Below, in pieces: positions 9,220-17,725 of a stretch of DNA of 64,000 bases. Made by a program: the position numbers and the translations under genes. Within the stretch, counting starts at the first letter, position 1; each line of letters opens with the position of its first letter. This DNA is from Zwartia panacis (GTDB lineage Bacteria > Pseudomonadota > Gammaproteobacteria > Burkholderiales > Burkholderiaceae_B): the NCBI RefSeq assembly GCF_030410395.1, contig NZ_JAUHHF010000007.1, positions 85,684 to 149,683 on the forward strand. The letters are read 5' to 3'. Under the pieces are notes generated by a model that saw nothing but the letters and a program-made list of their open reading frames with translations, ran no database searches and was not told where the DNA came from.

Positions 9220-10812
9220 CTAGGTTTGGGTGATCGCGATTTCGCCGCGTTCGATCAATAACGCCTTGATGTCTTTTTTGACAATCTTTCCATACCCCGA
9301 CTTGGGCATCGTATCCCAAAAGATAAACTGTCTCGGCCAGCGATATTTCGCACAGCGACCTTCAAGATGGCCGAGTAATTCAGCAGTTTCCAGAGCAGAA
9401 TATCCATCGCGACGCACAACAACCGCCACACCGATTTCTCCCCATTTTTCATCGGGTACACCCAGGATTGCGATTTCAGCGACACCGGGATGTGTCAGCA
9501 AAACTTCTTCGACTTCTCGCGGGTAGACATTCGACCCCCCTGAAATGTACATATCGGATTCGCGTCCAGTGATGTAAAGCAATCCGCGTTCGTCCATCCG
9601 ACCCAGGTCGCCGGTATGGAACCACCCACCACGTAATGCCTTGGCTGTCGCCTCGGGATTGCCGTGATAACCAGCGAATACCGCGGGACCTCGACAACAA
9701 ATTTCACCGATTTCGCCTACGGGAACTGGCTCGAGCTTGTCATTGAGGACGGCGACCTCCATTCCGACGCGAGGTCTGCCGCAAGAGCCGATGTTGGCAT
9801 TCGGATCCGTGTCGTCCGCGCTGTGCATTTCGCGTGGCAGGACGGTGATATTGCCTGTGACTTCACCCAGTCCGAAATATTGCACCAAGACTTTGCCAAG
9901 CTTGTGCAGGGCAAGCTTTTGATCGGCCCGATACATGGGGGCGCCTGCGTAAATCACATAACGCAGAGAGCTGTGATCATACTGATCAACAGCAGGGTGT
10001 TCGACCAGCATTTTAATGATGGTAGGCACTGTGAACATATTGGTGACGCGATATCGCTCGACGGCTTGCCAAAACACGGCTGGATCAAGCTTTTCGCTAG
10101 GCATTAAAACCGTGGCGGCACCTCGCGCCACATTCAGGAGTGCATGGATGCCTGCGCCATGTGAAAGCGGAGCCACGGCGATTGAGCAATCTTGCTCAGT
10201 TGTGCCGGGTATCAGATCAGCCAAATGGTTGTTGACGACAAATGCCATTTGTCCATGCGTCAAAATACCTGCTTTGGGTTTGCCAGTCGTGCCGGAGGTA
10301 TAAAAAAACCAAAGCGGATCATCGTAAGAAACTGTTTCTTCCGCATCGATCGCCCCTAAATGTTCGGCAATCAATGCTTCGTAGGACCGCTCATTGGCAC
10401 GTGGCTGACCGATCACCACGATGTGTTGCAAAGAATCGGATGCATCTTTGACTGCGTCGGTGTGCGCGTGAAAACAATCCTCGACAATCATGACTTTCGC
10501 GCCACTCGAGGCTCCCAGGTATGCAACCTCGGGAGGTGTCAAGCGAAAGTTGGTCGGTACCCACACACAGCCAAGCTTGAAGGCAGTCCAGCTGTTTTCG
10601 AAGGTTTGAAGATTATTTCGCGACTGAAGCAAAATACGGTCGCCCTTATGGACGCCCAACGCGCGCAGGGCGCTGACCATCGCATTGACTCGCGCATTGA
10701 TCTCGGCCCACGTCCAGGTTTTTTCACCTTGAATCAGTGCGGGGTGTTGCGGGTAGAGGCGGGCGGTATGGGTGAGCAACCGCCCGAGATTCATCGACTG
10801 CGCAGCGTTCAC
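9220..10812 (-). CDS. AMP-forming acyl-CoA synthetase
   Basis: A 530-residue ANL-superfamily ligase that would activate a carboxylic acid with ATP and CoA. Motifs: FFYTSGTTGKPKAG (P-loop, ~170), YFGLGEVTGN (A5 region), GWFHTGDLGRMDERG (~395), and the catalytic lysine region SGYGKIVKKD near the C-terminus. I place the start at a GTG that overlaps the thiolase stop (GTGA) and has GGAG five bases upstream; an ATG six codons later is the alternative. The coupling to a thiolase and an SDR suggests that the CoA ester made here is oxidised and cleaved by the neighbours. Substrate class is uncertain (medium-chain fatty or aryl acid). Confidence 0.9.
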   Translation of the reverse strand: MNAAQSMNLGRLLTHTARLYPQHPALIQGEKTWTWAEINARVNAMVSALRALGVHKGDRILLQSRNNLQTFENSWTAFKLGCVWVPTNFRLTPPEVAYLGASSGAKVMIVEDCFHAHTDAVKDASDSLQHIVVIGQPRANERSYEALIAEHLGAIDAEETVSYDDPLWFFYTSGTTGKPKAGILTHGQMAFVVNNHLADLIPGTTEQDCSIAVAPLSHGAGIHALLNVARGAATVLMPSEKLDPAVFWQAVERYRVTNMFTVPTIIKMLVEHPAVDQYDHSSLRYVIYAGAPMYRADQKLALHKLGKVLVQYFGLGEVTGNITVLPREMHSADDTDPNANIGSCGRPRVGMEVAVLNDKLEPVPVGEIGEICCRGPAVFAGYHGNPEATAKALRGGWFHTGDLGRMDERGLLYITGRESDMYISGGSNVYPREVEEVLLTHPGVAEIAILGVPDEKWGEIGVAVVVRRDGYSALETAELLGHLEGRCAKYRWPRQFIFWDTMPKSGYGKIVKKDIKALLIERGEIAITQT

Positions 10813-11975
10813 GTGGACTCCAGAACACTCAGATAATTGGCAACCGCGGCACCACCCATATTAAAGACAGCACCCATATTTGCACCTGTGATTTGCATCT
10901 CTCCAGCCGTGCCAGACAGTTGCATGGCGGCCATCACATGTTGAGACACACCTGTCGCACCAATGGGATGACCGCGGGACTTGAGTCCACCGGAAGGATT
11001 GACGGGTAGTTTGCCATCCTTTGTCGTGATGCCATCAAGAATCACACGACCGCCTTGACCATGAGCTGCCAGTCCCATTGCCTCGTATTCGAGCATTTCA
11101 GCAATTGTGAAACAGTCATGTGTTTCAACAAACTTCAAATCGGATAGCGTGGCACCTGCATCAGCCAGTCCCTTTTGCCAGGCAAGTGCGGCGCCCTCAA
11201 AGCGTGTCGCATCGCGACGCGAAAGAGGTAAATACTCATTGACGTGTGTCCGTGAACGCCAGCGAACTGCGGGAACCTTTGCTCCAGCAAGGGGCTCGTT
11301 GGATAAGACAAGGGCCGCGGCCCCATCCGATACAAGTGAACAGTCCGAGCGCTTGAGCGGACCTGCGACGAAGGGATTTTTCTCGGACGGATTTCGGCAA
11401 AAATCAAAACCCAAATCCCGGCGCATATGTGCGTAAGGGTTGTGCATGCCATTGGCATGGTTTTTGGCGGAAATAGCAGCTAAGGCATCAGACTGATCAC
11501 CAAAGCGCTCGAAATACTGGCCGGCGATTTGGCCGAAAACGCCTGCAAAACCTCCCTCGGTGTGTCCTTCTTCTTTAACATAAGAGGCTTTGAGCAAGAT
11601 GTCGCCAATCTCTTTGTTAGGCAGGGTATTCATTTTCTCCATGCCCACAACCAGAGCGCGTTTGATCCGTCCGCTGGCCAACGCATCGAGTGCCGCCCAG
11701 ATGGCGGCAGAACCTGTGGCACAGGCATTTTCCATCCGCACGGAAGGTGTGTGACGAAACTCTGGAATGGCTACGCCGATGAGTGCGCCACTGAAGTCTT
11801 GCTGTACAAATCCCGCGTTGAAGTGGCCGACAAAGATGCCGTCGATATCACCTGGTTCCAGACCCGCGCTCGCAATCGCAGGCAGCGCAGCTTCACGGAT
11901 CAGTTGATCGAAATCCATATTGTCGAGCCTGCCGAACTGGGTATGACCCCAGCCAACGATATAAGGTTGTTTCAT
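10809..11975 (-). CDS. thiolase family protein, SCP2/non-specific lipid-transfer type
   Basis: A 388-residue thiolase-fold enzyme. The active cysteine lies in ENACATGSAA (~85), and the C-terminal loop reads GGLKSRGHPIGATGVSQ, with HDCF about 100 residues from the end, as in SCP-x/acetyl-CoA acetyltransferases of degradative clusters. The ATG chosen has AAGGAG eight bases upstream; the longer reading frame back to 12140 is an artefact overlapping the SDR gene. It would cleave a beta-ketoacyl-CoA, or act as a retro-Claisen enzyme. It sits 10 bp after the SDR gene and overlaps the CoA-ligase start by 4 bp. Confidence 0.9.
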   Translation of the reverse strand: MKQPYIVGWGHTQFGRLDNMDFDQLIREAALPAIASAGLEPGDIDGIFVGHFNAGFVQQDFSGALIGVAIPEFRHTPSVRMENACATGSAAIWAALDALASGRIKRALVVGMEKMNTLPNKEIGDILLKASYVKEEGHTEGGFAGVFGQIAGQYFERFGDQSDALAAISAKNHANGMHNPYAHMRRDLGFDFCRNPSEKNPFVAGPLKRSDCSLVSDGAAALVLSNEPLAGAKVPAVRWRSRTHVNEYLPLSRRDATRFEGAALAWQKGLADAGATLSDLKFVETHDCFTIAEMLEYEAMGLAAHGQGGRVILDGITTKDGKLPVNPSGGLKSRGHPIGATGVSQHVMAAMQLSGTAGEMQITGANMGAVFNMGGAAVANYLSVLEST

Positions 11976-11985
11976 CGCGAACTCC

Positions 11986-12783
11986 TTAGATAGATCCGGT
12001 TTGGCTCTTGCGAAGAGTCGGAATGCCCACGCCAGAAGCATCAAAGCCGCCATCGACCGCGATGCACTGACCATTGATAAATGAGGCCGCGGGGCTACAC
12101 AGGAAACCCACCGCTTCGGCGATTTCTTCGGGTGTGCCATAACGATTCATCGGAATCGTGTCGTAGTAGTCTGAACGAATCGCGACGCTGTGTACGAGTT
12201 TAGCCATTTCCGTATCAACAGGACCTGGTGCGACAACGTTGGCGCGAATACCAATCGTGCCAAGTTCGACAGCTTGTTGTTTAGTGAGGTGGATAATGGC
12301 GGCTTTGCTCGTTCCATAGGCCACGCGCAGGGTGCTGGCGCGCAAGCCAGAGATTGATGCGATGTTGACGATCGATCCGCTGCCATTTTTTTTCATGTAA
12401 GGAATGCATGCTTGGGAGCATAAAAAAGCTCCATCAAGATTGGTCCCCATCACGTAACGAAACTCTTCGAATGTCGTTTCACCTAAAGGTTTGAACACCG
12501 CGACGCCCGCATTGTTCACAAGCGCATCGATGCGGCCAAACTTTGCTGCAATAAGATCGATTGCAGTCTGCACTTGATCAGGTTTTGAGATGTCGCAAGA
12601 CAAGGCGAGTACACGATCGGGGGCATTGAGCTCTGTCTCCGTTGTCTTGAGTGTTGCCGCTTCGATGTCTAGCAACGCTACGCGATAGTCATGCGCGAGA
12701 AACCATTTGGCGATTGCCAGGCCAATTCCGCGGGCGCCACCCGTGACAACGGCTACAGGACGAATGGAAGGGGTTGAGGTCAA
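11986..12783 (-). CDS. short-chain dehydrogenase/reductase
   Basis: A classical SDR of about 265 residues, probably NAD(P)-dependent oxidation of a hydroxyl (for example on a hydroxyacyl-CoA). Motifs: TGGARGIG cofactor loop, NNAGV, the Tyr-x3-Lys pair in VAYGTSK, and PGPVDTEM. There is no ATG before the cofactor loop. I choose the TTG at 12783, which has GGAG six bases upstream; another TTG at 12795 lacks a ribosome site. It is the first gene of the minus-strand series (SDR, thiolase, ligase, hydroxyacid dehydrogenase, aldolase) and is divergent from a glutathione transferase gene. Confidence 0.88.
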   Translation of the reverse strand: MTSTPSIRPVAVVTGGARGIGLAIAKWFLAHDYRVALLDIEAATLKTTETELNAPDRVLALSCDISKPDQVQTAIDLIAAKFGRIDALVNNAGVAVFKPLGETTFEEFRYVMGTNLDGAFLCSQACIPYMKKNGSGSIVNIASISGLRASTLRVAYGTSKAAIIHLTKQQAVELGTIGIRANVVAPGPVDTEMAKLVHSVAIRSDYYDTIPMNRYGTPEEIAEAVGFLCSPAASFINGQCIAVDGGFDASGVGIPTLRKSQTGSI

Positions 12784-12816
12784 GAGCGGCTCCAAATTAG
12801 TAAGGAATAATACTTA

Positions 12817-12825
12817 GACAGTGTC
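12817..12825. promoter_or_regulatory. GACAGTGTC palindrome in the SDR/GST divergent gap
   Basis: GACA-G-TGTC lies between the SDR and GST starts. A near-identical 14-base string (13 of 14 matching) occurs downstream of csp at 21532. It could be an operator half or chance; no regulator is linked. Confidence 0.25.
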
Positions 12826-12877
12826 AGACTTTACCAAATCGCGCTAAAGTAGGGGGACGCGGAACGTGGAGACCTCT

Positions 12878-13564
12878 ATGAGCCTGAAACTATATGATTT
12901 GGCTGGAGCTCAGCCGGAACGTCGGTTTAGCCCGTACTGCTGGCGAATCCGAATGGCGTTAGCCCACAAAGGGCTCGAGGCTGAGGTGATTCCCTGGCGC
13001 TTTAGTGACAAGGCTGTACTTGCGCCGAGTGGACAGGGCAAAGTGCCAGTCCTCGTGCATAACAATAAATGGCTGTCTGACTCTTGGGTCATCGCAAACT
13101 ACCTCGAAGAGCAGTTTCCGGGTCATCCCTCTCTTTTTGCGGGAGCCGAGGGCAGAGCGCTTAGCTACATCTACTCTACGCTTGGGGATTTTCACAGCGG
13201 ACAGATCGTGCGCTTGGTCTTGATGGATATTTACAAACATTTAGCCGATCAAGATAAAGAGTATTTTAGGCAGTCTCGGGAGCAACGTTTCGGGATGACA
13301 CTTGAACAGGTTGTTCAAAATCGTGACACACAGTTGCCTGTGTTCAGGGATAGTTTGTTTCCCTTGCGAGCCGTACTCAAAACCCAGCCTTTCTTTGGTG
13401 GGGACGAGCCGCTCTATGCGGATTACGCGCTTTTCGGGCAATTTCAGTGGGCCCGATGCATCAGCGACTTTGAGTTGCTCGCAGCGGACGATCCCATCGC
13501 GCATTGGCGAACAAGAATGCTCAATGCCTTTGATGGCTTGGCCTTGTCCGCTCCCGCTTACTGA
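12878..13564 (+). CDS. glutathione S-transferase family protein
   Basis: A 228-residue GST-fold protein with an N-terminal thioredoxin-like domain (FSPYCWRIRMALAHKGLE; then GKVPVLVHNNKWLSDSWVIANYLEE, the cis-Pro and glutathione-binding Ser region) and a helical C-terminal domain. The ATG at 12878 has GGAG seven bases before it; an upstream GTG would add four residues. It is divergent from the SDR gene and converges on a Bug receptor gene. In this setting it may open an electrophilic ring or intermediate, or remove maleyl/epoxide groups, but no such activity can be read from sequence. Confidence 0.88.
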   Translation: MSLKLYDLAGAQPERRFSPYCWRIRMALAHKGLEAEVIPWRFSDKAVLAPSGQGKVPVLVHNNKWLSDSWVIANYLEEQFPGHPSLFAGAEGRALSYIYSTLGDFHSGQIVRLVLMDIYKHLADQDKEYFRQSREQRFGMTLEQVVQNRDTQLPVFRDSLFPLRAVLKTQPFFGGDEPLYADYALFGQFQWARCISDFELLAADDPIAHWRTRMLNAFDGLALSAPAY

Positions 13565-13575
13565 TCCTGCATCAA

Positions 13576-14550
13576 CTACTCTTTTTTGTTCATAAACTCG
13601 ATCAGATCAGAGAATGTTTTTTTGTATTCGATCATCTCTTGGTCCATCTCTTTGGGATCACGGATATCGAGAATCAAACCTGCCTTTTCCGCAAAGTCGG
13701 CGAACTCTTTGCTTCTTGCCACACGCAGAGAGGCCGCGACGAGTTTGTCCAATACGTCTTTAGGTATTCCCTTCGGTGCCACGACGCCATAATCAGCAGG
13801 CAAGGTGACGTTATATCCCGCCTGTACCACTGATTCAGCATTGGGGAAAAGCGCGTATTTTTCTTTTGAAAATGATGCCAGTACCCTGACCGTTCCTGCA
13901 TCAACGTGTGCACGCACAGTCGGAGCGTAGCCAGAGGTCGCCTCGACACGCCCACCTAGCAGGGCAACAAGCGCCTCACCCCCGCCGCCAGTAAAAGGTA
14001 CAGTCGCCAGCCTGACTTTGGCAACTTTGTTCAGTTCCTGGATGACGAGATCTGGAGCGGTTCTATAGCCTGAGACCGCAACGCGTATTTTGCCCGGATT
14101 TTTTCGAGCGGCATCCAAAAGGTCTTCGAGCGTTTTGTAGGGGGAATCCGCTTTAACAGTAATGATCGCGGGCAGATCGACGAGAGAGACAATGGATTGG
14201 TAGTCGGCCGGACTTTTCCAAGTCAGCGACTTATTCACGAGTGGCTGGTAGGCCAAAACGCTGTTTGAACTCAAACCAATCGTATAACCATCGGGTTTTG
14301 CCCGGATCACTTGTCCAGTGCCAATGGTCGCGGAACCACCAGGTTTGTTTTCGACGTTGACGGTCGCATTTAATTCTTTTGCCAATTGGCTGGCAAATTG
14401 TCTTGAGATCGGGTCCGTCGAGCCACCGGGTGCATAAGGCACGATAAAGGTGATGTCCCGGCTAGGGTAGGTTTGCGCAATGACAGTTGTTGTGGTCAAT
14501 GCGAAAAGTGCAAGGGCCAAGAAACTGGCTGATTTTTTTATCAATGACAT
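13576..14550 (-). CDS. Bug-family (TTT) periplasmic substrate-binding protein
   Basis: A 324-residue periplasmic receptor. The signal peptide (SASFLALALFALTTTTVIA) is followed by QTYPSRDITFIVPYAPGGSTDP, the Bug N-terminal signature, then ENKPGGSATIGTG and AKPDGYT. The start is the ATG with GGAG eight bases upstream; the longer frame to 14655 has no signal-peptide logic. It is closely related to the Bug protein at 52981-53961 (same GSTDP, VPFTGG and EALVALLG segments). No TctA or TctB permease lies nearby. It is divergent from the MmgE/PrpD gene, so the two may be co-controlled, and the ligand may be the substrate of this catabolic block. Confidence 0.92.
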   Translation of the reverse strand: MSLIKKSASFLALALFALTTTTVIAQTYPSRDITFIVPYAPGGSTDPISRQFASQLAKELNATVNVENKPGGSATIGTGQVIRAKPDGYTIGLSSNSVLAYQPLVNKSLTWKSPADYQSIVSLVDLPAIITVKADSPYKTLEDLLDAARKNPGKIRVAVSGYRTAPDLVIQELNKVAKVRLATVPFTGGGGEALVALLGGRVEATSGYAPTVRAHVDAGTVRVLASFSKEKYALFPNAESVVQAGYNVTLPADYGVVAPKGIPKDVLDKLVAASLRVARSKEFADFAEKAGLILDIRDPKEMDQEMIEYKKTFSDLIEFMNKKE

Positions 14551-14611
14551 TGTCTGCTCCGATTTTTGATCTATTTCCCCATGAGACAGAAGACGCTGTT
14601 TCGCCTCGTGT

Positions 14612-14637
14612 TTGTTGGTCTTTTTTTTGACCTGACA
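14612..14637. promoter_or_regulatory. imperfect dyad upstream of the Bug gene
   Basis: TTGT-t-GGTC, eight T, then GACC-tg-ACAA forms an imperfect inverted repeat about 60-90 bp upstream of the Bug start in the Bug/MmgE divergent gap. The shape suits a dimeric repressor such as a GntR-type protein, but no such regulator is in the window. Confidence 0.35.
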
Positions 14638-14774
14638 AAGTATGCCTAAGAACAACTGGGAGCGCTAGTGTGATGAACGTGGGTTCCGTGTTGTGGAAAT
14701 GATGATGAATACGCATCCTTCACGCTGGAATCCATGAGATAAATGTGGATATTCATTACAAAATGGAGACGTCA

Positions 14775-16223
14775 ATGATGAGAGCGCCTAACAAAAGCGC
14801 AAGTGAAAAGATCGCTTCATTTGTGATGAGTTTTGATCCGAGTGTGATTTCGCCTTCGTTACGTCATGTCGCCGCTCGTGCGATATACGATACGCTGATT
14901 TGCGCGGTGGCGGGTGCGCGCGAACCGGCATCGGTCATTGCGCTGAAATATGCCCAGGGTCATACTTCGCCACGCATGGCAACGGCTTGGGCAACTGGCG
15001 ACCGTTTGTCCGTTGAAATGGCAGCGTTGGTGAATGGGACAACAGGACACGCTCTAGATTTTGATGACGTGTCATCCCCCTTGCGCGGCCATCCTACTGT
15101 TGCGATGATTCCTGCTTTATTGGCCTTAGGCGAGAGTATTGGCGCTCAAGGTCGTGAAATCATCAATGCGTATGTGGTTGGATTTGAGGTGACCTTGCGT
15201 CTGGCTCGAGCAATGGTGGATGACCACTACGCCAAAGGCTGGCATTCCACTGCTTCAATTGCCAGTTTCGGGGCGACAGCCGCTTGCGCCTATTTGTTGA
15301 AGCTTTCGCATGATCAGATTGTCAATGCGCTGGGCGTCACCGTATCGCAAATTGCCGGAACAAGGCAAAATTTTGGCACAATGTCCAAACCCCTTCAGGC
15401 TGGACAAGCCAACGCCATCGCATTGCGAGCCGTATCTTTGGCGGAGCTTGGTTTTGATGCCTCTGCAGACGCCATGGATGGCAAGCAAGGTTATACGGCG
15501 CTGTATGCAGACGGTATCGATATACATCTTCAATTGGATAGTTTGGGTCAATTGCCGCTCGAGCTTGAGCGAAGTGGTCTTGAAATCAAGAAGTATCCAC
15601 TTTGTTACGCCACTCACAGGACGATCGATGGCCTGCTCGACATTCTGAAAGAATATCCTTTGATGCTTGAGGATATTGAGAGCGTGGAGATCACGACAAA
15701 TTTTCGGGCGACAGTTCCACTGATTTATCAGCATCCCCAAACAGGCCTCGAGGGAAAATTCAGTATGCAATACGCTGTGACCGCAGCACTGCTTGATGGA
15801 GAGGTGTTGCTGAGCAGCTTTGAGGATCAGGCTGTTCAGCGCCCAAGTGTTCAGGCATTTTTATCAAAAGTGAAGGTGACAGAAGGTCCACCCCCCATGT
15901 TTCCGAGATGGGCAAAAATCAGGGTTCTCCTAGGGAATGGTCAAATCATCGAACGCAGAGTCGAAAGTTTGCGAGGTAGTACTGAGCATCCTCTGAGCGA
16001 CGATGCTCTGATTGAAAAAGGAGTGGATTGCTTGTCGTACGGTGGGCAAACGAATTGCGCCAGAGATTTGGCAAATAGCTGTTTCGCGATGGATCATTTG
16101 CCCGTCAGCGCCTTGATTGCAGCTCTGACGGGACGAGAGAATGCGAACTACGCAAGTGGTAGCGTCAATACATTCCTGGAAGCGGGGCGGGCGAGCATCT
16201 TGGCATACCAAGCTTCGACATAA
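14775..16223 (+). CDS. MmgE/PrpD family protein
   Basis: A 482-residue member of the family containing 2-methylcitrate dehydratase and cis-aconitate decarboxylase. Recognisable segments are HALDFDDVSSPLRGHPTVAMIPALLALGE, GFEVTLRLARAM, GWHSTASIASFGATAA and YPLCYATHRTIDG. Family members dehydrate or decarboxylate tricarboxylate-like substrates, or are uncharacterised. The ATG at 14775 has GGAG six bases upstream; GTG at 14745 would add ten residues. It is divergent from a Bug receptor, a pairing that recurs in Bug-linked catabolic clusters. Its 3' end overlaps the converging GST gene by 76 bp. Confidence 0.88.
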   Translation: MMRAPNKSASEKIASFVMSFDPSVISPSLRHVAARAIYDTLICAVAGAREPASVIALKYAQGHTSPRMATAWATGDRLSVEMAALVNGTTGHALDFDDVSSPLRGHPTVAMIPALLALGESIGAQGREIINAYVVGFEVTLRLARAMVDDHYAKGWHSTASIASFGATAACAYLLKLSHDQIVNALGVTVSQIAGTRQNFGTMSKPLQAGQANAIALRAVSLAELGFDASADAMDGKQGYTALYADGIDIHLQLDSLGQLPLELERSGLEIKKYPLCYATHRTIDGLLDILKEYPLMLEDIESVEITTNFRATVPLIYQHPQTGLEGKFSMQYAVTAALLDGEVLLSSFEDQAVQRPSVQAFLSKVKVTEGPPPMFPRWAKIRVLLGNGQIIERRVESLRGSTEHPLSDDALIEKGVDCLSYGGQTNCARDLANSCFAMDHLPVSALIAALTGRENANYASGSVNTFLEAGRASILAYQAST

Positions 16224-16768
16224 GGACGAGACTTGGAGGGCAGATTCAGTCCAAACCAGCGATGAAGTTCGCAGGCCATGGGAATATCCGCCATCGATAG
16301 TTTGTTGCCGGCTATATATTCATTCTTGCTCAGGTGCGCTTCGAACCGGTCCAGCAAAATTTCTGTACTTGCGATTGAGGCTTCAACTTTTTTCATATCG
16401 CGCTCTGGCTCCGGAATGCGGATCAGTTGCCAAAATGCATCGCGCCCTGAGGGATTGAATATTGTTTGCTGCCAGTCCATCCAACGCTCTGCATTGAAGC
16501 GCTCTTTTAAATCAATCGGATATAAATTTCCTAAAGAGTGTTTGGCGCACAGGTATCGAACAATGACGTTGGACTCCCAAAGAATAAAGTCCCCGTCAAC
16601 GAGTGTAGGAACGACTGAGTTGGGGTTCATGCCGATGTATTCGGGCGTTTTAGTCACGCCAAAGGCGCCACCCGCATCAATGCGTTCAAATTCAAGTCCC
16701 AGTTCTTGGGCAGTCCAGACGGCTTTTCGAACGTTGATGGAGGTAATGCGTCCCCAGATGCGTAGCAT
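16148..16768 (-). CDS. glutathione S-transferase family protein
   Basis: A 206-residue GST. The N-terminal thioredoxin-like domain starts MLRIWGRITSINVRKAVWTAQELGLEFERID, with PNSVVPTLVDGDFILWESNVIVRYL giving the cis-Pro and Glu/Ser glutathione site. The C-terminal helical domain ends YVEAWYAKMLARPASRN. The start is the ATG with AGGA nine bases upstream. Its last 76 bp overlap the 3' end of the MmgE/PrpD gene on the other strand; both proteins keep normal C-termini, so the overlap appears real rather than an annotation error. Function may be dehalogenation, isomerisation or stress conjugation. Confidence 0.88.
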   Translation of the reverse strand: MLRIWGRITSINVRKAVWTAQELGLEFERIDAGGAFGVTKTPEYIGMNPNSVVPTLVDGDFILWESNVIVRYLCAKHSLGNLYPIDLKERFNAERWMDWQQTIFNPSGRDAFWQLIRIPEPERDMKKVEASIASTEILLDRFEAHLSKNEYIAGNKLSMADIPMACELHRWFGLNLPSKSRPYVEAWYAKMLARPASRNVLTLPLA

Positions 16769-16803
16769 GTTTGTGTCCTGTTGAATGGTCGGTAAGATCG
16801 GTT

Positions 16804-16838
16804 CGTGAATGACGTGAATGACGTGAATGACGTGAATG
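16804..16838. repeat. 9-bp tandem repeat (CGTGAATGA, almost four copies)
   Basis: Three perfect copies of CGTGAATGA and an eight-base fourth copy lie between the GST start and the VOC stop. A repeat of this length would not change frame if translated. It falls in the GST 5' region, so copy number could alter spacing of promoter elements. Confidence 0.85.
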
Positions 16839-17717
16839 TTATCGCTCTTGAATAAAGTCAATCAATGCGTTGTAAAAAGGAATCGATACGGAGATGCGGT
16901 CTTGTTGCTCGCGAAACTTGATTTCAGGAAAGCGTTTTTGAGCCATTGTCACGTACGTACTGACATGTTTGAGATTTTTTGTTTGAAATGCAAGGGCTCC
17001 AAAAAAACTTTCTCGCGTTGTCTGCTGGCAGGCAAGCTCTCCATAGCAGGTATCGTATTGAGCAGGTGTCAGGAAAACAAGCTCATAGTGTTCAGCACCG
17101 ATTCGATACTCTCCATGCGCGCCTTGCGTGCAGGTTCCGCCAGATGCAGCCAGATATTTTTTTGCTTCACTTGCAGGATGCTGGGTCACGACTAAACAAC
17201 CCATGGTGCGGATGACTTCGTTTGGGTGTTTTTGCCATGCTTTGCGCCATACAAGTTCAGGTGTTAAATGTTGGCAAAAATACACGCGGCCAGCCCCATA
17301 GGTGCCGGGAGAAAAACGAGTGGTTCGAAAACTGGCGAGATATGAATTTCCCTCGAGTTCGACCGGGCGCGAAAAGGCTTGTACAGGTTGAATAGGGAGT
17401 TTTTTAGCCGTCAGGTCTGCGTAGGTTTGATCTGCACTTTTCGTTTGAAACACTAAGCCATCGATTCCGATAGGACTATCCAGAACTTCCTGACGCAAGA
17501 CATCTGTCTGCGTCGGTAAACCGACGATTTCCAGGTAGTCGTTGTTGAGAACGATCAAATGATTAATCGAGCCAAGTGAGTGACGGCCACGGGGAGTGAG
17601 TTGGAACCCAAGAGATTCAAAAATTGCTTGCGCGCGATCCATATCAAAGTGAACATTGATGACGGAGTGATCAAGAGGCAAGGCAAGGGCGGTTTTCATG
17701 TTTTTGAGACTTCTCAT
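16839..17717 (-). CDS. VOC superfamily protein, glyoxalase-like domain
   Basis: A 292-residue protein with a glyoxalase-like (vicinal oxygen chelate) domain. It begins LDHSVINVHFDMDRAQAIFESLGFQLTPRGRHSLGSINHLIVLNNDYLEIVGLP, a metal-ligand His and Glu pattern typical of this domain, with a second, more divergent half. Reaction unknown; family members include dioxygenases, isomerases and binding proteins. Two starts are possible, ATG at 17717 and ATG at 17699 (six codons later); neither has a strong ribosome site, and the second matches the domain start more closely. It lies 8 bp after the exonuclease gene on the same strand. Confidence 0.83.
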   Translation of the reverse strand: MRSLKNMKTALALPLDHSVINVHFDMDRAQAIFESLGFQLTPRGRHSLGSINHLIVLNNDYLEIVGLPTQTDVLRQEVLDSPIGIDGLVFQTKSADQTYADLTAKKLPIQPVQAFSRPVELEGNSYLASFRTTRFSPGTYGAGRVYFCQHLTPELVWRKAWQKHPNEVIRTMGCLVVTQHPASEAKKYLAASGGTCTQGAHGEYRIGAEHYELVFLTPAQYDTCYGELACQQTTRESFFGALAFQTKNLKHVSTYVTMAQKRFPEIKFREQQDRISVSIPFYNALIDFIQER

Positions 17718-17725
17718 TCAAGAGG

